A stretch of 11,631 nt of DNA, taken from the NCBI GenBank assembly GCA_030424825.1, contig JAUHWE010000080.1, positions 1 through 11,631 of the forward strand, written 5' to 3'. Shown here in pieces: positions 1-7,408 of the stretch. The DNA is from Verrucomicrobiia bacterium. GTDB taxonomy: Bacteria; Verrucomicrobiota; Verrucomicrobiia; Opitutales; Opitutaceae. The position numbers and the translations under genes are program-made. Below the pieces are notes generated by a model that was not told the DNA's origin, did no database searches, and worked only from the letters and a program-made list of their open reading frames with translations. Within the stretch, counting starts at the first letter, position 1; each line of letters begins with the position of its first letter.

Positions 1-1106
1 CGCTATTGGTACGCCCATCTTTCGTCCTCGGTGGCCGCGGAATGTTTATCGTTCACGACATGGACGAGCTGCGATCCGTAATTCACGAAGCATTTGAAGC
101 CTCACCCGGAAAACCCGTTCTCCTGGACAAGTTTCTAGAGGACGCGATCGAGCTCGACGTCGATTGCATTTCAGACGGCCAGAAAACCCTGGTGGGTGGT
201 ATGCTCGAGCACATTGAGTTTGCAGGAGTACACAGTGGCGACGCTGCCATGGCCCTCCCTCCTCACACGTTAGACGAAGAGATGATCGAAATCGTCCGCC
301 AAGCGAGCTACCGTCTGGCAAAGGCGCTAAAAGTCGTGGGGCTTATGAATATCCAATTCGCGATTAAGGATAACGAGCTTTACGTTCTCGAGGTCAACCC
401 AAGGGCCTCTCGTACGGTTCCTTTCGTATCAAAAGCTATTGGAGTCCCACTCGCCAAGCTCGCCGCCAAGATAATGACCGGTAAAACGCTGGACGAACTT
501 GGCTTTACCGAAGAAATGAGCCCCAAGCACTGGTGCATCAAAGAAGCCGTCTTTCCCTTCGTTCGCTTCCCTGGTTCCACAATTCGTCTTGGGCCGGAAA
601 TGCGATCAACCGGTGAGGTTATGGGGCTGGACGAAGACTTTGGCGTCGCGTTTGCCAAGACTCAGGCAGCGGCCAAGCCAAGTCTTCCCGTAGAAGGCAA
701 TGTCTTTCTCAGCGTGAAAGACCAGGACAAGCCCAAAGCAGTGGAACTCGCCAAGAAACTTGTCGCCCTCGGATTCCAAGTGTATTCGACCAGCGGAACG
801 GCTGATTTTTTTAAAGAGAATGGTATCGAAGCGGAGAGACTATTCCGCATCGCAGAGGGGCGTCCGAATGTGCTCGACCTGATAAAGAACGGCGAGATGC
901 AGATGATCATCAACACCCCCTCTGGAATGATGCCCAGGAAAGACGAAAACCGAATACGGTCCGTTGCATATGCGAACAATATCTGCATCATGACCACTTT
1001 GACCGGCGCCACAGCTGCAGTCGCAGGCATCGCTGCCTTGAAAGAAAAGGACTTCGACGTTCGGTCACTACAAAGCTACGTCAACAAGAACGTCGCTACC
1101 GTATAA
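1..1106 (+). CDS. carB: Carbamoyl-phosphate synthase large subunit, C-terminal part (5' end outside window)
   Basis: Large subunit of carbamoyl-phosphate synthase, which makes carbamoyl phosphate from bicarbonate, ATP and glutamine-derived ammonia for arginine and pyrimidine synthesis. The reading frame is open at the left edge, so the start lies outside; about 367 residues of a protein usually near 1,070 are seen. Counting from the TTG at base 6, residues 1-225 are the end of the second ATP-grasp unit, with VRPSFVLGGRG (2-12), EHIEFAGVHSGD (68-79) and the metal/ATP-binding EVNPRASRTVPFVSK (129-143). Residues 230-350 form the MGS-like allosteric domain, with STSGTA (261-266), EGRPNV (284-289) and IINTPSG (301-307). 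In E. coli this domain binds UMP and IMP, and ornithine activates at its junction. The next gene, purU, starts 46 bases downstream. No frameshift or missing motif was seen. Identification is secure. Confidence 0.97.
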   Translation, partial: LLVRPSFVLGGRGMFIVHDMDELRSVIHEAFEASPGKPVLLDKFLEDAIELDVDCISDGQKTLVGGMLEHIEFAGVHSGDAAMALPPHTLDEEMIEIVRQASYRLAKALKVVGLMNIQFAIKDNELYVLEVNPRASRTVPFVSKAIGVPLAKLAAKIMTGKTLDELGFTEEMSPKHWCIKEAVFPFVRFPGSTIRLGPEMRSTGEVMGLDEDFGVAFAKTQAAAKPSLPVEGNVFLSVKDQDKPKAVELAKKLVALGFQVYSTSGTADFFKENGIEAERLFRIAEGRPNVLDLIKNGEMQMIINTPSGMMPRKDENRIRSVAYANNICIMTTLTGATAAVAGIAALKEKDFDVRSLQSYVNKNVATV

Positions 1107-1152
1107 ATTAGCCGCTGTTTAGTTCGTCTGACCAAAGACGATTAGTAATCCG

Positions 1153-2013
1153 ATGCTTTTCGATTCACCCAAACTGATCGCCCTGTTGTCCGGTCCTGAC
1201 CAAAAGGGTCTTGTAGCGAGGGTCGCCAGCTGGATCTACGAACACGATGGCAACATCATACACGCCGATCAGCACCGTGACCACGAAGAGGGCGTCTTTT
1301 TCCAACGCGTCGAATGGGCCGTCGAGGGATCACGATCCGCCGAGGAAGAAGCTGCTGCCTTCCGAGATTTCGGTGGCTCAATTGGCATGCGTACCAATGT
1401 GGCGATCTTGGGATCCAAACCAAAAGTCGCTCTGTTCGTCTCTAAAGCCGACCATTGTTTCCACGACTTGATCCTGCGCTGGAAAGCGGGGGATTTTCCC
1501 TGTGACATTGGACTAGTTGTCTCGAACCACGAAACGCTCCGGCCAAACGCTGAATGGTACGGAGTTCCGTTCGAATATGTGCCGGTAACCAAAGATACGA
1601 AGTCTGAAGCCGAGGCCAAGCAACTCTCCCTTCTTAAAAGCCACGATATCGATCTCGTCATCATGGCTCGCTACATGCAGGTCCTTTCCACCATCTTCCT
1701 CGATACGTGGGGGAAGCCTGTGATCAATATCCACCACTCTTTCCTGCCCGCGTTCGCCGGTGCCAAACCGTACCATCAAGCACACAAAAAAGGCGTTAAA
1801 TTGATTGGGGCCACCGCACACTACGCTACCGCAGAACTTGACCAGGGCCCCATCATTCACCAAGCGGTCACCCAAATCACGCATCGCAACAGCGTTCAGG
1901 ATCTCATTCGCAAGGGTCGCGACTTGGAAAAAATGACTCTCGCGCAAGCCGTTTCCTGGCATCTGGAAAACCGGATTCTTGTCTACGAAAACAAGACTGT
2001 CGTTTTCGACTAG
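1153..2013 (+). CDS. purU: Formyltetrahydrofolate deformylase
   Basis: Hydrolyses 10-formyltetrahydrofolate to formate and tetrahydrofolate, balancing one-carbon pools and feeding formate to purine synthesis. The 286 residues match the usual length (about 280). Residues 7-85 form an ACT domain (LIALLSGPDQKGLVARV near the start), which in E. coli PurU is linked to control by methionine and glycine. Residues 90-286 form the formyltransferase-fold catalytic domain. The catalytic triad of this fold is present as Asn192 and His194 in INIHHSFLPAF and Asp230 in ELDQGPI. The ACT domain together with the HHSFLPAF motif separates it from PurN and Fmt. The ATG at 1153 places the ACT domain at the expected distance, but no Shine-Dalgarno motif precedes it. 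It follows carB by 46 bases and could be co-transcribed. A hairpin terminator lies downstream. Confidence 0.96.
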   Translation: MLFDSPKLIALLSGPDQKGLVARVASWIYEHDGNIIHADQHRDHEEGVFFQRVEWAVEGSRSAEEEAAAFRDFGGSIGMRTNVAILGSKPKVALFVSKADHCFHDLILRWKAGDFPCDIGLVVSNHETLRPNAEWYGVPFEYVPVTKDTKSEAEAKQLSLLKSHDIDLVIMARYMQVLSTIFLDTWGKPVINIHHSFLPAFAGAKPYHQAHKKGVKLIGATAHYATAELDQGPIIHQAVTQITHRNSVQDLIRKGRDLEKMTLAQAVSWHLENRILVYENKTVVFD

Positions 2014-2066
2014 CGACTCGCATTCGACTTGGAAGAGGTGAGCTTCCTCGCATCTTCGGCCATTTC

Positions 2067-2105
2067 AGCGAGGCATTTACCGCCTCGCTCGAACCTGTTT
2101 TGTTG
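2067..2105 (+). terminator. Probable Rho-independent terminator after purU
   Basis: A perfect 8-bp inverted repeat (AGCGAGGC at 2067-2074, GCCTCGCT at 2082-2089) encloses a 7-base loop and is followed by a T-rich stretch (GTTTTGTTG, 2097-2105). The T-run begins about eight bases after the stem, further than ideal. It sits 53 bases after the purU stop and before the next start at 2193, so it would close the carB-purU unit. The next gene would then need its own promoter between here and 2193, or read-through. Confidence 0.6.
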
Positions 2106-2192
2106 CTAAATCCACATCTCTTAAGACGAAAGTGCTTTAAATCGCCAAGAAATCGCGCTCAATCACTCTTTCCCAAAAACCCGGCAACAGCT

Positions 2193-2879
2193 ATGGCCCA
2201 TTCTACTGACAAAAATCCGACTCCAAAAAGCGACGAGCGCAATATTGTCGACTCAGCGATCCTCAGCGGAGGCGATCTCGAAGATCAGCTCGCCCTGATT
2301 TGGGAGAAGAACAAGAAGTTCATTATCTACTCAGTCGTCGGGATATTTGCTATTTTCGCAATCTACCATTTATCCAGATTTATCTCGGAACAAGGTCGGC
2401 TGGCCGTTCAAGAGGACTATGCATCCGCAGAGGATAGCGCTTCGAAACTAGCATTTGCGCAGAACGAATCAGGCAAACCTTTAAGCGGCTTTGCCTATAA
2501 GGAGCTCGCTGCCGAAGCCTATGAGGAGGGTGACTACACCAAGGCTGCGGAATACTTTGAAAACGCTTCCAAGTCCGCAAAAGGTGCCATTAAGGAATCT
2601 GCTCAAATGGGGCAGGCAATGGCTCTCATACAGGCGGGACAACCCGATCAAGCAAAGTCCATCTTGAAAGAATTGGTTTCAAACGAGAACGCTGGAAACC
2701 TGGCCGAAGCCCGCTACCGCTTAGCAGCCCTTGCCGTTGAAAGCGGAGATTTCGAGTACGCTCGCACTTTAATAGCCGATCTGCAGACGAATTTCTCTCA
2801 AGAAACTTTCTACTGGATCCAGAAAGCGATGACCTTGCAACGCAAGCTACCGGCTGAAGGTGAATCGGTTTCTGAATAA
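2193..2879 (+). CDS. Single-pass membrane TPR protein, YfgM-like
   Basis: A 228-residue protein with a hydrophilic N-terminal segment, one strong membrane span at about residues 43-60 (FIIYSVVGIFAIFAIYHL, preceded by KNKK), then a soluble helical region. Residues 100-200 contain tetratricopeptide-like helices: AYKELAAEAYEEGDYTKAAEYF (101-122) has the typical A-Y-G-Y-A-F spacing, and further units lie near 138-160 and 173-195. The positive charge before the span suggests the N-terminus is inside and the TPR region outside the membrane. This layout resembles YfgM, which in E. coli associates with the SecYEG translocon and periplasmic chaperones. No catalytic motif is seen, and the exact role is inferred from architecture only. 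The ATG at 2193 is preferred over an in-frame TTG at 2100, which would add 31 atypical basic residues and overlap the terminator. No clear Shine-Dalgarno precedes it. Confidence 0.75.
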   Translation: MAHSTDKNPTPKSDERNIVDSAILSGGDLEDQLALIWEKNKKFIIYSVVGIFAIFAIYHLSRFISEQGRLAVQEDYASAEDSASKLAFAQNESGKPLSGFAYKELAAEAYEEGDYTKAAEYFENASKSAKGAIKESAQMGQAMALIQAGQPDQAKSILKELVSNENAGNLAEARYRLAALAVESGDFEYARTLIADLQTNFSQETFYWIQKAMTLQRKLPAEGESVSE

Positions 2880-2894
2880 GACGACTTAAATCCA

Positions 2895-2922
2895 ACCCAT
2901 CACCCCTAAATAGGGTGTGGGT
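2895..2922. terminator. Hairpin between convergent genes, probable bidirectional terminator
   Basis: ACCCA-T-CACCC (2895-2905) pairs with GGGTG-TGGGT (2913-2922), giving a 10-bp stem with one bulged base and a 7-base AT-rich loop. It lies in the 66-base gap between the stop of the rightward TPR gene (2879) and the stop of the leftward argG (2946). Neither side carries a clean T-run, so it is less certain than the terminator at 9753-9796. Position and stem strength suggest that it ends transcripts from both sides. Confidence 0.55.
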
Positions 2923-2945
2923 CGAAAACCTCGTGGTTCAGAAGT

Positions 2946-4175
2946 TTACTGTTCGATGAACTGCTTTTGAGCCCCAAACCGAGCTCTTAATCGCAGCCCT
3001 TGCAGGCGGATAAATCCTGTTGCGTCATCGGGGTTGTAGTCGCTTTTCACCCCTTCCATCGACGCAATGTCCTCATTGTAGAGCGAATAGGGAGATTTCC
3101 GACCCACTGTGGTCACATTTCCTTTGTAGAGTTTTAGGCGGACCGTTCCCGTAACGCTTTTTTGGCTATTATCGATCAAGGCCTGCAGCGCTTCGCGTTC
3201 CGGAGCATACCAGAAACCATTATATACGAGCTCCGCATACTTGGGAATTAGGCTGTCACGCAAATGCTCCAGGTCTCGGTCCATAGTAATCGATTCGATC
3301 TGCTTGTGACCCATCATAAGGATCGTCCCACCGGGCGTCTCGTAGACTCCGCGACTTTTCATTCCCACAAATCGGTTTTCTACTATATCCACCCTGCCGA
3401 TACCGTGCTTGCCAGCAAGGGCGTTGAGCGTTTTGAGAACTCCAGCAGGGTTGAGCGACTGCCCATTTACCGCCACGCAATCGCCTTTTTCGAAATCGAG
3501 CTCGAGATACTCCGCTTCGCTGGGAGCGTCCTCGGGATCGACCGTCAACTTATACATCGCCTTGTTCTCAGGAGTTGTCGGATCAAACCAAGGATCCTCG
3601 AGAATGCCCGCTTCGTAGGAAATGTGCAGAAGATTACGATCCATCGAGTACGGCTTGGAAGCGGAGGCTTCCACGTTAATCCCATTTTCAGCACAGTAGG
3701 CGATCATCTCACTTCGGCCGGGGAACGCCTTCCGGAAGACATCCATCCGCCATGGGGAAATCGTTTGCAGGTCTGGGGCAAGAGCGGCATAGGCGAGTTC
3801 GAAGCGAACCTGATCATTTCCCTTTCCCGTCGCCCCGTGAGCAAGCGCGTCAGCCCCTACCTTTCGGGCCAGATCAATGTGAGCTTTGCCAATCAATGGA
3901 CGGGCGATCGATGTACCCAAGAAATACTGACCTTCGTAAATCGCATTAGCCCGCATGATGGGATAGATGAAATCGGACGCAAATTCATCGACGAGGTCTA
4001 GCGTGTAGTGCTCCGAGGCACCCGTTGCCTTCGCCTTCTCCTCGAGCCCGTCGAGTTCCTCCTCCTGCCCCACGTCCGCCGCGAACGTAATAATCTCCGC
4101 ATTGTAATGATCTTTTAACCATCGAACGAGTACCGAAGTGTCCAGTCCGCCTGAGTATGCTAGCGCGATTTTCAT
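2946..4175 (-). CDS. argG: Argininosuccinate synthase
   Basis: Joins citrulline and aspartate, using ATP, to form argininosuccinate, the penultimate step of arginine synthesis in the cytoplasm. The 409 residues match the family's usual 400-410. The N-terminal nucleotide-binding loop is clear as AYSGGLDTS (6-14). Other family signatures are [11 protein letters not shown] (85-95), [14 protein letters not shown] (113-126), YSMDRNLLH (176-184), RGVYETPGG (275-283) and GRKSPYSLY (358-366). The ATG at 4175 puts the P-loop at the normal distance from the N-terminus. No Shine-Dalgarno is visible before it. It is the last gene of the leftward arginine cluster, 64 bases after argF. argH, which would complete the pathway, is not in this window. 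A long open frame on the opposite strand is a shadow of this gene. Confidence 0.98.
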   Translation of the reverse strand: MKIALAYSGGLDTSVLVRWLKDHYNAEIITFAADVGQEEELDGLEEKAKATGASEHYTLDLVDEFASDFIYPIMRANAIYEGQYFLGTSIARPLIGKAHIDLARKVGADALAHGATGKGNDQVRFELAYAALAPDLQTISPWRMDVFRKAFPGRSEMIAYCAENGINVEASASKPYSMDRNLLHISYEAGILEDPWFDPTTPENKAMYKLTVDPEDAPSEAEYLELDFEKGDCVAVNGQSLNPAGVLKTLNALAGKHGIGRVDIVENRFVGMKSRGVYETPGGTILMMGHKQIESITMDRDLEHLRDSLIPKYAELVYNGFWYAPEREALQALIDNSQKSVTGTVRLKLYKGNVTTVGRKSPYSLYNEDIASMEGVKSDYNPDDATGFIRLQGLRLRARFGAQKQFIEQ

Positions 4176-4203
4176 ATTATGGTGCGTTTTAAATAGTAAT
4201 CCG

Positions 4204-4227
4204 AATTTTGAAATCTAAATTTTTGAA
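4204..4227. repeat. AT-rich near-direct repeat in the argF-argG gap
   Basis: AATTTTGAA (4204-4212) recurs as AATTTTTGAA (4218-4227), a period of 14 to 15 bases, inside the 64-base gap between argF and argG. This is the widest gap within the cluster. It could be part of an internal promoter or a protein-binding site for argG, or simply AT-rich intergenic sequence. No matching -35/-10 pair could be assigned with confidence. Confidence 0.3.
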
Positions 4228-4239
4228 TAACGACATTCG

Positions 4240-5184
4240 CTAGGCTCGAACGCGTTGGGCGAGAATCGCCATGATTGCTTTCTGGGTATGGAGACGATTC
4301 TCCGCCTGGTCGAAGATAATCGACTGGGAACCGTACAAGACATCCTCCTGTACTTCCATCCCCTTGTAGGCAGGCAGATCGTGCATAAACAAGGCATCCG
4401 GCTTGCCTAGCTTCATCAAGTCGGAGGTGACTGAGTACGGCTTCATGGCAGCGATACGTTCCGCAGATTCCTCCTCCTGCCCCATGCTTACCCAAGTATC
4501 CGTATAGAGTACGTCGGCATCCCGGGCCGCTGCTTCCGCATCGTTCGTGAAGGTGTAGGTCGGTGCGTAGCCACTTTCCTCCAAGGTTTTCTTTATGGCC
4601 TCTCCGGGCTCATAGCCCTTCGGTCCTGCTAAAACCAGCTCCATACCAAAAAGGGCGGCTCCTAGAATCCAGGAATTGGCAATATTATTAGCCGTGTCGC
4701 CAAAATAGGCCATCTTCTTCCCCTTCAGGGATTCTAGATGGTTTGTCCCATCGGACCAACGCTCTGTCATCGAAAACGCATCGGTGTAGGTTTGGCACGG
4801 ATGCAGAAAGTCGGTTAAAGCATTGATAACCGGTATACTCCCCATTTCGGAAAGCTCTTCCAACTCACTTTGCTCAAATGTCCGTACGATTAGTCCATGC
4901 ACAAAGCGTGAAAGCACATTGGCTGTATCATAAACTGACTCGCCCCGCCCCAATTGAATGTCGTTCTTGTTCAAGAAAATTGGATGTCCCCCAAGTTCGT
5001 GAATCCCAACATCGAAGGAGACGCGTGTTCGGGTACTTGATTTAGAGAAAATCATCGCCCAAGTTTGCCCCTTTAGTGAGGGAGGTGTGTGGCGACCGCG
5101 ACCCTTTTTAAAACTTTGCGCCAGTGCGAATACTTCACTAGCTTGATGGGGTGCAAAATCAGTTTCTTTTAGAAAATGTGCCAT
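4240..5184 (-). CDS. argF: Ornithine carbamoyltransferase with HDLP variant motif
   Basis: Transfers the carbamoyl group from carbamoyl phosphate to ornithine, giving citrulline. At 314 residues it is normal for the family. The carbamoyl-phosphate site is present as SKSSTRTR (47-54) and HPCQ (128-131). The ornithine-side loop DTWVSMG (229-235) is intact, which favours ornithine rather than acetyl- or succinylornithine as substrate. The later motif, normally HCLP, reads HDLP (268-271), so the Cys that contacts ornithine in E. coli is Asp here. The C-terminal FDQAENRLHTQKA (291-303) is typical. The ATG at 5184 is chosen because GAAGGAA lies six bases upstream; an upstream in-frame TTG at 5199 would lie over that site. 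It follows argD by 43 bases. Assignment as a carbamoyltransferase is secure; the effect of the Asp is unknown. Confidence 0.95.
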   Translation of the reverse strand: MAHFLKETDFAPHQASEVFALAQSFKKGRGRHTPPSLKGQTWAMIFSKSSTRTRVSFDVGIHELGGHPIFLNKNDIQLGRGESVYDTANVLSRFVHGLIVRTFEQSELEELSEMGSIPVINALTDFLHPCQTYTDAFSMTERWSDGTNHLESLKGKKMAYFGDTANNIANSWILGAALFGMELVLAGPKGYEPGEAIKKTLEESGYAPTYTFTNDAEAAARDADVLYTDTWVSMGQEEESAERIAAMKPYSVTSDLMKLGKPDALFMHDLPAYKGMEVQEDVLYGSQSIIFDQAENRLHTQKAIMAILAQRVRA

Positions 5185-5190
5185 AATCGG

Positions 5191-5197
5191 TTCCTTC
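5191..5197 (-). promoter_or_regulatory. Shine-Dalgarno site of argF
   Basis: On the minus strand GAAGGAA stands six bases before the ATG at 5184. It decides the start against the upstream TTG at 5199. It is one of only two convincing Shine-Dalgarno sites in this window. Confidence 0.7.
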
Positions 5198-5220
5198 AAC
5201 TTACGTGTATTTGCTATCTT

Positions 5221-5239
5221 GTGACTCTTAAGTAGTCAC
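5221..5239. repeat. Inverted repeat over the argD stop codon
   Basis: GTGACT (5221-5226) and AGTCAC (5234-5239) are perfect 6-base arms around a 7-base loop that contains the argD stop codon (5228-5230). In the minus-strand mRNA this could form a small hairpin at the argD-argF junction. No T-run follows in the direction of transcription, so it does not look like a terminator. A role in mRNA stability or coupling is possible but unproven. Confidence 0.4.
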
Positions 5240-6463
5240 CTTTCCAACGGAGGATCTATGCTTCACAACGGATTCAAATAATGCCAGAGCCTTGTCAAAA
5301 TCCTCTTTTTTGGCCGTTAATGCGGGCAGGAATCGAATTACATCGGCTCCTGCCGGTGGTACAATGAGGCCCTTTGCTCTCAGTTCAGCAACGACCTCAA
5401 AAGAAGAATCAGCAATTTGTATCCCAATCATGAATCCAGCCCCGCGAATATCGAGGATATAATCCGGGAACTCAGTTTTCAGCGTATCCAAACGCTTCCG
5501 CACGTACTCTCCATTTACGACAACATTCTCAAGGAGCTTCTCCTGTTCGATCGTTTCAAGAACCGCGAGAGATGCCGCAGCAATCAATGGAGTCCCTCCA
5601 AAAGTCGTGCCATGCGTGCCCGGCTGAAACAGCGGCGCATATTGATCACCCACCCAAACGGCGCCAATAGGCACTCCCCCGCCCAATCCTTTGGCCATTC
5701 CAATGGCATCCGGTTTGATGCCTGCTTTTTCAAAAGCGAAAAAGCGGCCCGTTCTTCCGACGCCACACTGCACTTCATCAACGAGAAGCAATACGCCACG
5801 CTCGTCGCAAAGTTTTCTTAAACCCTGCAAAAACTCGGGCGAGGCCGGGAAAATGCCGCCCTCTCCCTGTATCGTTTCGATAAATACTGCAGCCGTTGCC
5901 GAATCAATCGCCGAGGCAAAACTCTCGAGATTATTGAGTTCCGCAAAAACAAATCCATCGACTAGCGGTGCAAACCCTTGCTGGATTTTTACTTTCGGAG
6001 TCGCGCTCATTCCTCCGAAAGTACGCCCGTGAAACGCGTTTTTCGCGCAAACGATCTTGTATTGCCTACCCTCAGCACCAGATTTTTGGCAACCATAGAG
6101 CCTTGCGAGCTTAATTAGAGCTTCATTCGCTTCCGCACCGCTATTGCAAAAGAATACCTTTCCTTGTCCGCCCGCCTTCTCATTCAGCTTAGCAGCGAGG
6201 AGTGCCTGATTCTGATTTCGATAGAGGTTGCTAACACACAATAGCTCTGCTGCTTGATCTTGAATAGCAGAAACCAGTTTCGGATGACAATGCCCTATAC
6301 TCGTGACCGCAATTCCGGAACAGAAATCCAGATACTCTTTCCCGGTATCATCCCAAAGCTGAAGACCGCGACCACGTACGAACGTTACGGGCGGCAATCC
6401 GTAATTGCCGAGTACATTTTCAACATAAAGCTGCTCGGTGTTCGTGTTCATTGTCGTTGTCAT
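5228..6463 (-). CDS. argD: Acetylornithine aminotransferase
   Basis: PLP-dependent class-III aminotransferase that makes N-acetylornithine from N-acetylglutamate semialdehyde and glutamate; E. coli ArgD also serves in lysine synthesis as succinyl-diaminopimelate aminotransferase. The 411 residues are close to the usual 390-410. Landmarks in order: FCSGIAVTSIGHCHP (47-61), the phosphate-binding NSGAEANE (107-114), FHGRTFG (144-150), LVDEVQCGVGRTG (227-239) with Asp229 for the PLP ring nitrogen, and AKGLGGGVPIGA (257-268) with Lys258 as the expected Schiff-base lysine. The ATG at 6463 is used; a second ATG at 6451 would drop four residues (MTTT) and is equally possible, since neither has a Shine-Dalgarno. 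Its position between argB and argF supports the arginine role over related GABA or ornithine aminotransferases. Confidence 0.95.
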   Translation of the reverse strand: MTTTMNTNTEQLYVENVLGNYGLPPVTFVRGRGLQLWDDTGKEYLDFCSGIAVTSIGHCHPKLVSAIQDQAAELLCVSNLYRNQNQALLAAKLNEKAGGQGKVFFCNSGAEANEALIKLARLYGCQKSGAEGRQYKIVCAKNAFHGRTFGGMSATPKVKIQQGFAPLVDGFVFAELNNLESFASAIDSATAAVFIETIQGEGGIFPASPEFLQGLRKLCDERGVLLLVDEVQCGVGRTGRFFAFEKAGIKPDAIGMAKGLGGGVPIGAVWVGDQYAPLFQPGTHGTTFGGTPLIAAASLAVLETIEQEKLLENVVVNGEYVRKRLDTLKTEFPDYILDIRGAGFMIGIQIADSSFEVVAELRAKGLIVPPAGADVIRFLPALTAKKEDFDKALALFESVVKHRSSVGKVTT

Positions 6464-6483
6464 TTTTAACTATGGTTATATTT

Positions 6484-6511
6484 ATTGTATCCAGAATATT
6501 CTATTAGTGAA
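6484..6511 (-). promoter_or_regulatory. Possible internal promoter for argD
   Basis: On the minus strand TTCACT (6506-6511) and TACAAT (6484-6489) are separated by 16 bases, four and five matches respectively to the sigma-70 consensus. The -35 part overlaps the argB stop codon. The start of transcription would fall about 13 bases before the argD ATG, giving a very short leader. A perfect 10-base palindrome (AGAATATTCT, 6493-6502) lies in the spacer. AT-rich gaps produce such matches by chance, so this is only a candidate. Confidence 0.25.
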
Positions 6512-7400
6512 CGATTTCGGTTCCAATTCCCTTGTCCGTAAATATTTCCAATAAGAGACTGTGAGGCAACCGTCCATCAATTAGGTGAACCCGATGCACG
6601 CCCGAATCTAGTGCTTTCATCGAGCTGTCGATCTTGGGCAACATTCCCTGGCTGATCGTGCCATCAGCTTTTAACCGGCTAATTTGATTAACCTTTAGCG
6701 TTGGTATCAATGAATTCAGGTCGTTTGGGTCACTCAGCAAGCCAGGAACATCGCTAAGATATACTAAACGTCTCGCTCTCAGCGCACTGGCGACACACGC
6801 AGCGGCAACATCCGCGTTTACGTTATACAACTTTCCATCCGCGCCTTTGGCAACCGGCGAGATGACGGGGGTGTAACCGTCTCTAATCGCTTTCTTGATG
6901 ATCTTTGATTTAACAGCTAGTACGTTGCCGACAAAACCCAAATCTACCTCATTACCCAGACTGTCCTTGGTGTATTTTTCTCCTTCGAGTACCGTAGGAC
7001 CTGGAATTCCAAGGGGACGGTCGTTCCGAATCTGCAGCATCTCGCATACATCACCGTTTACTTGCCGACTGAGGACCTCGTCCACGACTTTTATCGTACT
7101 TTCGTCCGTGTACCGGAGCCCATTGATGAACTTAGCTTCCAGTCCCTTTTCTACAAGAGCTCTGCTGATCGCTTTCCCACCACCATGAACGACAACCGCA
7201 TGGATCCCTACGGCAGAAAGGAACGCGATATCCCCGGCAACGCTCGAGCGAATTTCAGGGTCGGGATCATCCATGAAGCTTCCACCGTATTTTATGACGA
7301 ATACAGAATTACGAAACTCTTGGACATACGGTAGCGCTTCGACCAATACCGCCGCCTTCGAAATGATCTCGTCCATTTTTTTCTTTCTAATATTCGCCAT
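6504..7400 (-). CDS. argB: Acetylglutamate kinase, probably arginine-sensitive
   Basis: Phosphorylates N-acetylglutamate, the second step of arginine synthesis. At 298 residues it has the amino-acid kinase fold: VIKYGGS (35-41) with the phosphate-contacting lysine, HGGGKAIS (72-79), the acetylglutamate-binding FINGLRYTD (91-99), NVNAD (193-197), LSDVPG (215-220) and GMLPKID (252-258) with a second conserved lysine. The N-terminal helix (about residues 9-30, [19 protein letters not shown]) and the C-terminal [16 protein letters not shown] (272-287) are features of hexameric, arginine-inhibited enzymes and are absent from the short E. coli form. Feedback inhibition is therefore inferred. The ATG at 7400 lies eight bases after the argJ stop; an ATG at 7376 would give 290 residues and is a realistic alternative. 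The glycine loop has Lys where many relatives have Pro (HGGGP). Confidence 0.95.
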   Translation of the reverse strand: MANIRKKKMDEIISKAAVLVEALPYVQEFRNSVFVIKYGGSFMDDPDPEIRSSVAGDIAFLSAVGIHAVVVHGGGKAISRALVEKGLEAKFINGLRYTDESTIKVVDEVLSRQVNGDVCEMLQIRNDRPLGIPGPTVLEGEKYTKDSLGNEVDLGFVGNVLAVKSKIIKKAIRDGYTPVISPVAKGADGKLYNVNADVAAACVASALRARRLVYLSDVPGLLSDPNDLNSLIPTLKVNQISRLKADGTISQGMLPKIDSSMKALDSGVHRVHLIDGRLPHSLLLEIFTDKGIGTEIVH

Positions 7401-7408
7401 CGCTTCCG

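Noticed and set aside
2100..2192. N-terminal extension of the TPR protein from a TTG at 2100.
   Set aside because: The added residues are basic and low in family resemblance, and the region overlaps the purU terminator; the ATG at 2193 gives a normal protein.
3264..4001. A 245-codon open frame on the plus strand opposite argG.
   Set aside because: It lies wholly within the certain argG gene on the other strand, has no recognisable motif, and reads like a shadow of argG codon use.
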